Assembly: GCA_028697435.1 (NCBI GenBank)
Contig: JAQVFD010000146.1
Span: 1 to 5,913, forward strand
DNA length: 5,913 nucleotides
Reading direction: 5' to 3'
DNA from: Clostridiaceae bacterium
Lineage (GTDB): Bacteria; Bacillota; Clostridia; Lutisporales; Lutisporaceae
Positions 5,089-5,913 of the stretch are shown piece after piece (the stretch's first letter is position 1; the number at the start of each line of letters is the position of its first letter). Under the pieces are notes generated by a model. That model worked only from the letters and a program-made list of their open reading frames with translations, had not been told where the DNA came from and searched no databases. Position numbers and translations under genes: made by a program.

Positions 5089-5913
5089 ATGAATCAACTA
5101 ATTGATCTTATATATCCCCAAAACAAAATAGTGTCTATAGTGGGTACCTCCAAGAATGCCGGCAAGACTGTAACCTTAAATGAGATAATCAATCAGGCCC
5201 ACGAAAAGGAAATAAGGTTGGGCTTAATTTCTACCGGAAGGGACGGAGAAAGCTGGGATGTGCTTTCCAATACCGAAAAACCTCCTGTCTATGTTAGGAG
5301 GGGTACTATCCTGACTACGGTGGAAAGTGCAATTAAAGGGGAGCATGCGGGTTTGGAGATATTCAGAGTAACAGACTATAATACACCAATGGGAAGAGTT
5401 ATCATAGGGCGTGCGGTTGAGGACGGATTTGTGGAAATATCCGGACCTCAATCCTCCCTTACCATAAAGGAAATGTGCCTGGAGATGCAGGAATTGGGAG
5501 CGGAGCTGATACTGATCGACGGTTCCCTGGACAGACGGGCCTCGGCAGCTCCGTATGTTTCCGATGGGACGGTTCTGGCTACGGGTGCCGCACTTGCCCG
5601 AAATATCGGCGGAGTAGTGGAAAAGACAATGCATCTTGTTAACACCTATTCGGTTCCGGCGGTGGAAGATGAGAATATAAGAGATATAGCCTACAGTGCG
5701 GTTGATACGGGAAAAACTGCTTTGATTAGCATTGACGGAAGTGTAAGGTATATCGATACCCTTACTTCCATCATGTCAGGGGATATTATTTCTGAGCAGC
5801 TTGAGGAAGATACCGGCAGTATAGTATTGAGCGGTTCGGCTACTGTTGATACCGTGAAGGATATACTGTTGAACATGAAAAGCAAGCTTAAGATAATAGT
5901 TAAAGATTCTACG
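5089..5913 (+). CDS. kamB: Lysine 5,6-aminomutase reactivase subunit KamB (3' truncated by window edge)
   Basis: ATG 5089 has AGGAGGA (5077-5083) five bases upstream. The frame then stays open for 275 codons to the window edge, so the stop lies outside. The N-terminus has a P-loop with GT-N4-GKT spacing, VGTSKNAGKT (18-27), as in BioD/MobB-like SIMIBI NTPases, followed by LGLISTGRDGE (44-54), a switch-like segment; ELILIDGSLDRRA (139-151) looks like a Walker B-type strand. The position directly after kamA matches kamB in known lysine fermentation clusters (kamA-kamB-kamC-kamD-kamE). There KamB, with the MutS-like ATPase KamC, is annotated as the reactivase of the adenosylcobalamin-dependent lysine 5,6-aminomutase. 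The assignment rests on order plus the P-loop; the biochemistry of KamB itself is poorly defined. Confidence 0.85.
   Translation, partial: MNQLIDLIYPQNKIVSIVGTSKNAGKTVTLNEIINQAHEKEIRLGLISTGRDGESWDVLSNTEKPPVYVRRGTILTTVESAIKGEHAGLEIFRVTDYNTPMGRVIIGRAVEDGFVEISGPQSSLTIKEMCLEMQELGAELILIDGSLDRRASAAPYVSDGTVLATGAALARNIGGVVEKTMHLVNTYSVPAVEDENIRDIAYSAVDTGKTALISIDGSVRYIDTLTSIMSGDIISEQLEEDTGSIVLSGSATVDTVKDILLNMKSKLKIIVKDST

Overview
The window looks like the chromosome of a low-GC, amino-acid-fermenting member of the Clostridia. The signs are AT-rich codon use, strong AGGAGG-type ribosome binding sites, two TTG start codons, and genes of the anaerobic lysine fermentation pathway. The genus cannot be fixed from the sequence alone.

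Layout. (1) Bases 3-611 hold the 3' part of a PP-loop tRNA thiolation-type gene (ThiI/MnmA-like). It is unrelated to the rest and is followed by a hairpin with a T tract. (2) Bases 791-2209 encode a complete sigma-54 enhancer-binding protein (PAS, AAA+ and Fis-type HTH; RocR-like). (3) Bases 2210-2630 are non-coding but dense. They hold a 262-bp imperfect palindrome (2221-2482) with nested central hairpins, an 18-bp dyad, a run of five heptamers, and a textbook -24/-12 sigma-54 promoter (2560-2575). (4) Then come kdd (3,5-diaminohexanoate dehydrogenase), kamA (lysine 2,3-aminomutase) and the start of kamB (lysine 5,6-aminomutase reactivase subunit), all on the + strand. kamB runs off the right edge.

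How it fits together. The activator lies directly upstream of a sigma-54 promoter whose predicted start (about 2586) is 45 nt before the kdd ATG. The simplest reading is that the PAS-sensing activator switches on the lysine operon from a bound site upstream, probably when lysine or a derivative is available. KamA makes beta-lysine. The lysine 5,6-aminomutase (KamDE, expected downstream, outside the window) would convert it to 3,5-diaminohexanoate, which Kdd deaminates oxidatively. KamB, with KamC, would keep the B12-dependent mutase active.

The least explained material is intergenic. The large palindrome may be a MITE-like element or a structured RNA; its minus strand carries two GGA-containing hairpins. 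There are two unrelated heptamer arrays, and a REP-like GGGACA...TGTCCC palindrome lies inside the operon between kamA and kamB.
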